NCBI RefSeq assembly: GCF_021155775.2
Contig: NC_060236.1
Coordinates: forward strand, 3,773,001-3,837,000
Direction: 5' to 3'
Origin: Neodiprion pinetum
Lineage: Eukaryota > Arthropoda > Insecta > Hymenoptera > Diprionidae
DNA length: 64,000 bases
The notes beneath the pieces are model-generated. The model was given only the letters and a program-made list of their open reading frames with translations. It had not been told where the DNA came from and made no database searches. The translations under genes and the position numbers were made by a program. Positions 59,838 through 64,000 of this stretch are shown piece after piece. Positions within the stretch are counted from its first letter, which is position 1; each line of letters begins with the position of its first letter.

Positions 59838-62233
59838 TTACCCACATTGCAGCCACACAGATTTAGCCCTTGTTACGGAGCTGAACATTTTTTTGTACAT
59901 GTTATATCTCGTACCAAATGTTTTAGGAACGTCGATCTCACAACACGTCAGGAGTTTCAGATCGACTTTAAGATTTCCAAGTACTTTTTTAATGGATTCG
60001 GTGTTCAAATTTAGCATTGTCGTACCATTGGTGAATAAACAGTTAATTACACCAGCGGGAAAGCCGCAAGTTGCTAGCATATCGCAATACGGTGCGAATG
60101 AAACACTGCTCTTACTATTTAACAGAACTATAACAGCATTGCCTGTCACAGATGCTACTACCAATTTTTCAAACAGTTCATTCTGATCGTTTGAGCCAAC
60201 AAGAACAACTCCAATTGGTTCTCGTGTGTTTGATATTTCGGCCTCACCGTCTTTTACTACCGAAAATGAAGTTCCATGTACCATGGGTAGATCAACCAAT
60301 TTTATAATCAGATCAGCACATTTCGATTCCCTGGAAAAAAATTTATACTGTTAATTAGCGCTCGATATAATTACTTATTTTCAGAGTTGGTAAACATCAG
60401 GAACTCACCCATTTGCTTCAAGTCTCTTTGCAAAACATTTGAGAGTTTGTGCTCTCTTGCTTATTTTGGTTGAACGCCAGATTTTAAATGCTTGATATGC
60501 AACGTTTACACATTTCTGAAGATCTTTTCTGAAAATATAAATTTTCGCACGATAAAACATATAAATTTCCTAATAAAATGCAATTCTGTTACCTTGTAGC
60601 TTCAGCATAAGAGATTTTGTCATGGTTGGTCCAATATTTCCCTTCAGTAGGAGTTTGCCATTTACCGCCATAAAAGAGGTCGAAAGTCTTTGCAGGTTTA
60701 GTATCATCAACAGGCGATTCATTTTCAATTTTGAAGTTATAATGTTCAAAACAATCGACGAAGGGTCTTACGTAATATGTAAGGGATTCAATACCGGGAT
60801 GAAGGTCTCCATGTGCGTTTATCCAAATTGTGCAAATCTGGAACATATGTGATCGCATGATGTAAAGCGTGTAAAGATAAAATCATTGACTGAAGTGTCA
60901 TTGTAAATTCTAATTGTACCCCTGAATCTGCAGCAAATTTTTTAGCCGCGATGATATTCTCAGACCATATAGAAATTACTTCATATTGTTTTGTGCCGTG
61001 CAAATTTTCCAAAGCTTCTGCAGCATTGCGAAATACGAATGAATCGGACAGCACTTCAATTTTACACCTATAGTTCTGAGCTGTGTTCAATAATTCTTCT
61101 GCAATTGGTTCTTGAACAAGAACTCTGGATATTTCAAAGGCAGAATTGCGTGATCTGATGTAGGCAAGAATTGCGGCACTCAAATCGGCATCTGCCATAA
61201 CAACCATAGCTGCACCTGAAATTGACACATTGCATTACATGAGATTTTACAAATCAACTATTACTTACAACACTTTGACGGAAAATCATTGAGTATCAAT
61301 AATTACATTAGAAATACAAGAAAAAGAAATATCGAAAACAGCCGATGCTCACCATTTGGAGGGAAAGAATTGTATTGTCTATGAAACTCGACAGTGGAAC
61401 ACCTAGAAGAGATGGTAAATTACAGATTAGAAAACTTTACAAAAAAAAAAAAAAATAAGAAATATATGACATGCTTATTGAAAAAGTGAAATAGCTTGAA
61501 AAGTGATACCTGATATCGACGCAGTGTATGGCCCAAACATAGTTGACCATTTTTGCAGTCGCATCGTCATTTTTACACAACAATCTGAATGCCAAACCAA
61601 GTATAAATGGTACGTTGAATTTTGTCTCTGTTAGAGATTAAAAAATTATTAATACCTTTAATCGTTGATAAAAGTCGATCGGATAAATTTTTTTTAAATG
61701 GATTCTGCGCTCTTACTAGAGAGGGAATCATCCTCAGCTTGATTTTTATAGTAATCGCAATATTCAATGAGCGTGTCTACGCCATTTGGATTATTTCCCA
61801 TCGCAAACATCTTGGTCAAAACCCGTCGCCGCTTCTCTAGTAAATACTTGAACCGTGTGACCCTGTTAAAAAAGACAAAGTCATTTAGCTATCTGTAACC
61901 AATCAAATACATCTGAGAGATAAGACGAATATAAGGACAATAACAAAAATGAAGAGAAACTAGACGAAATAATTCACCATTCGTAACTATTGTAGTCACA
62001 TTCTACATCGTAAACCCGATTCCTCCCCGGGCCCTGAAAATTAGAAGGTACACTTCTCTTAATTTATCAACAACAGCGACGCGCATTGAGCGCAACGATC
62101 AAAAGTCTACTTTACTTACAATTTCAAGGTCTATTTTCAACTGTTCAATGGTGTATTCTTCGTACAATGGATAATTCATTTCCAGGTGAAGCAATGACAC
62201 TTGATCGCCAATGCTTGTCCAGTCAAAACTCAT
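59838..62233 (-). CDS. Degenerate ALDH16-like protein (probable pseudoenzyme)
   Basis: Nine exons: 62233-62120, 62033-61978, 61862-61717, 61627-61510, 61402-61353, 61215-60920, 60837-60593, 60528-60409, 60330-59838 (TAA). Phases close to 545 residues. From about 163 the protein aligns by eye to an ALDH catalytic domain: MADADL (168-173), SRVLVQE (191-197), IWSENI and IWINAHG (264-270). A second, truncated ALDH domain follows: YGGKWQTP (about 316-323), QAFKIWRS, EPIGVVLVG, TGNAVIVLL, GFPAGVIN and an end RAKSVWLQCG resembling the end of ALDH16A1. The active-site Cys loop before SRVLVQE is replaced by RNSAFEI, and the usual ELGGK Glu motif reads PNGAA, so no dehydrogenase chemistry is expected. 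Mammalian ALDH16A1 is also reported to be non-catalytic. The first ~105 residues are not recognisably ALDH and the NAD-binding part of domain 1 seems missing; human ALDH16A1 is about 802 residues. Exon 4 uses the CTAACAG acceptor because only it fits both phases. Confidence 0.72.
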
Positions 62234-62771
62234 ATTAATGGAAATATTAATCTAATAAACGGTATGTGTTCCGTTGGTACTTCGACTTCGTGGAACAACG
62301 AAGTAATGCAAATGTCTCCCCGTCGGTAGCCCGGTTACAAGTGGTCACAAGAGTCACAAGTTCAATGATATTACGAAATTAAGTAAATCGTCAATGATAC
62401 TTTACGCAGCGATATACATACACACGCACACATGCTCACAAAGAAATTCGTTCACATATCTTTCGGCGTAAGAATTGGATAAGAAAAACAAGTTTATACA
62501 CAACAATCCAGATAAGCTTAGAAATATCTACACCAAGTGTTAATGTGTACTTTTGCCTGTTGTAACGAAAATATGAGACACACGCGTATTGTGGCGCAAG
62601 AAATAATCGATAATTCCGCGCGCAAAGTAATCAAAACATGTTATTATGCGACGTCATGCAGACTAAATTTAGGGGTGTTTTCATTGTGCGACTTCGCCTA
62701 GCCCGAAAATCAGACCTTGTTTTCATTGGCTCCAGTGAATTATGTTACTACGCTGCGCCAATGAGTACGTA
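62234..62771. other. Upstream region of the ALDH16-like gene
   Basis: No coding sequence recognised; it would contain the promoter and 5' UTR. A 90-codon plus-strand frame at 62638-62910 overlaps a MITE and is dismissed. Confidence 0.4.
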
Positions 62772-62773
62772 TA

Positions 62774-62934
62774 CACGGAGGCTGTTATTCCGGTTTTACT
62801 ATGACCGACGTAGTGATACCGAATTTGAAAATACGTGTAAATGGCGCATTACACCAGATATAATGGATTTACACGCATTTTTAAATCCGGTACTACTATG
62901 TCGGCCATAGTAAAACCGGAATAAAAGCGCCGTG
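62774..62934. mobile_element. 161-bp mariner-type MITE with TA target duplication
   Basis: The two halves are near-complete inverted repeats of about 65 bp. Left end CACGGAGGCTGTTATTCCGG; right end reverse-complemented CACGGCGCTTTTATTCCGGT; both continue with TTTACTATG, CCGAC and TAGT. TA dinucleotides flank both ends (62772-62773, 62935-62936), matching Tc1/mariner target-site preference. The transcript would fold into a long hairpin. Confidence 0.85.
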
Positions 62935-63027
62935 TAATCGCACTATTTTACGCATCGTGGGACGATATGAATTTTGGCTTACAGGTGCGGGAACGGCGTT
63001 TTTTTGAATACATATTGCATCGATTAA

Positions 63028-63157
63028 GGGTGCGTTTCGAAAGTGGCTGTGAGTGCTAAAAACTTCCTAGGTAGAGACGGAGCTATTCACAAACTCGGCA
63101 ACGCAAAAGAGATAAAAGATAGTTGACAGCACTGGGAGTTAATTTCGGAACGCACCC
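63028..63157. mobile_element. 130-bp TIR element (GGGTGCGTT ends)
   Basis: Left end GGGTGCGTTTCGAAAGTGGC; right end reverse-complemented GGGTGCGTTCCGAAATTAAC; both arms finish with AGTGCT. The flanks are TAA and GAA, so a target duplication is not clear. The end sequence and size are typical of PIF/Harbinger-like MITEs, but the superfamily call is tentative. Confidence 0.7.
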
Positions 63158-64000
63158 GAAGAACAATAATCTAAGCGGTTCACTTGGCTTTTTTTATTCC
63201 ATCATCAGATGTAGGAACATTAGAGTGATGAAAATTGTCAAAATTTATTCATCAAAGATTTGGTTACTTTTGAATTCACGAAACGTAATGTAACACGTAC
63301 TAATATACTGACAATTAGCATCGGATAAAAAGTTGAATAATATCTGTATATAATATACACACGAAAGTCATTTATTGTAGACTTAAGATGAGTGGAAGAA
63401 ACCAACAAGAAAAAAAAATGTCACAGACACGCGTAATAGCGTTTGCATCATTAAATTACAGATTACAACTGTTTATTCTAAAAGCACTGTGAATAAGCCA
63501 TGTACTGAAAATAAATTTTCTAGTTCAAAATTAGAATGCTAAATATAGGTGGACAGTTTGAATGGACTTTTTGTTAAATTATTGTCGACACCGATAATAA
63601 ATTATAGGAGTGTGAGCAATTGCTAAATCTACGCTGCTAGAATATTTTAACGGGCATGAACTCAAATCTTGATATTACGTCATTCTACAAGTTTAAGGAT
63701 CTATATCAATGAATAATGCATAACAACTGAAGGTTGTATTGATCATACCGACACAAGAAAAAAAAATGATACGTTACCCTAGAGAGTAGAGATAGATATT
63801 GCATGACGTATTTGGTACAAACGGATATGTCCGATGACTAATTCTGTGGATATAAGGTCTTCGGACCAAACACACTACCCAGTAAACGAAATAGAATTGA
63901 TCGATTTAGATCTTTCGAGATATGCGAAAAGTCGGAAAGATAGTTTTGAATTGTTTGAGTTCTGTAGAAATTGAAATTTTTCAGCCTTATAAATTGGCGT
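63158..64000. other. Intergenic DNA, nothing recognised
   Basis: AT-rich sequence without an open frame or repeat that I can support. Confidence 0.5.

Overview
The window is AT-rich animal nuclear DNA: intron-rich genes with GT-AG junctions, long low-complexity tracts and small terminal-inverted-repeat (TIR) elements. Exon-by-exon reading gives five protein-coding loci whose closest remembered relatives are insect proteins. I infer a holometabolous insect, most likely a hymenopteran; the order is an inference from general impression and no search was run.

Layout. (1) 1-257 (+): the last coding exons of WDR12, a ribosome-biogenesis WD40 protein that starts left of the window. (2) 6111-41381 (-): alan shepard (shep, RBMS family), a two-RRM RNA-binding protein. 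All nine common or internal coding exons can be joined in phase, and there are several alternative first exons: 14262-14624 and 41325-41381 are well supported, 25403-25423 is plausible, and 51213-51320 is speculative. Introns and leader regions of shep fill most of 6-51 kb. (3) 52198-53429 (+): NDUFS7 (complex I PSST subunit), three exons, complete. (4) 56643-59361 (-): MAU2/SCC4 cohesin-loader subunit, seven exons, complete. (5) 59838-62233 (-): a nine-exon gene encoding a degenerate ALDH16-like protein that lacks the catalytic Cys and has an unrecognised N-terminus.

WDR12 and shep converge, NDUFS7 and MAU2 converge, and MAU2 and the ALDH16-like gene are in tandem. NDUFS7 and the most distal shep sequences diverge. 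The genes do not form a pathway; this is ordinary eukaryotic neighbourhood.

The most notable non-genic content lies in the shep introns and upstream DNA: a 2.1-kb solo-LTR-like element carrying 13 copies of CTACCG; a palindromic MITE family present three times (24.0, 40.1, 50.5 kb); a 548-bp TIR element at 8 kb; further TIR elements at 28.0, 35.9, 62.8 and 63.0 kb; a dispersed repeat shared by 18.6 and 38.5 kb; and another shared by 31.5 and 49.2 kb. I see no convincing rRNA, tRNA, CRISPR array or intact transposase.
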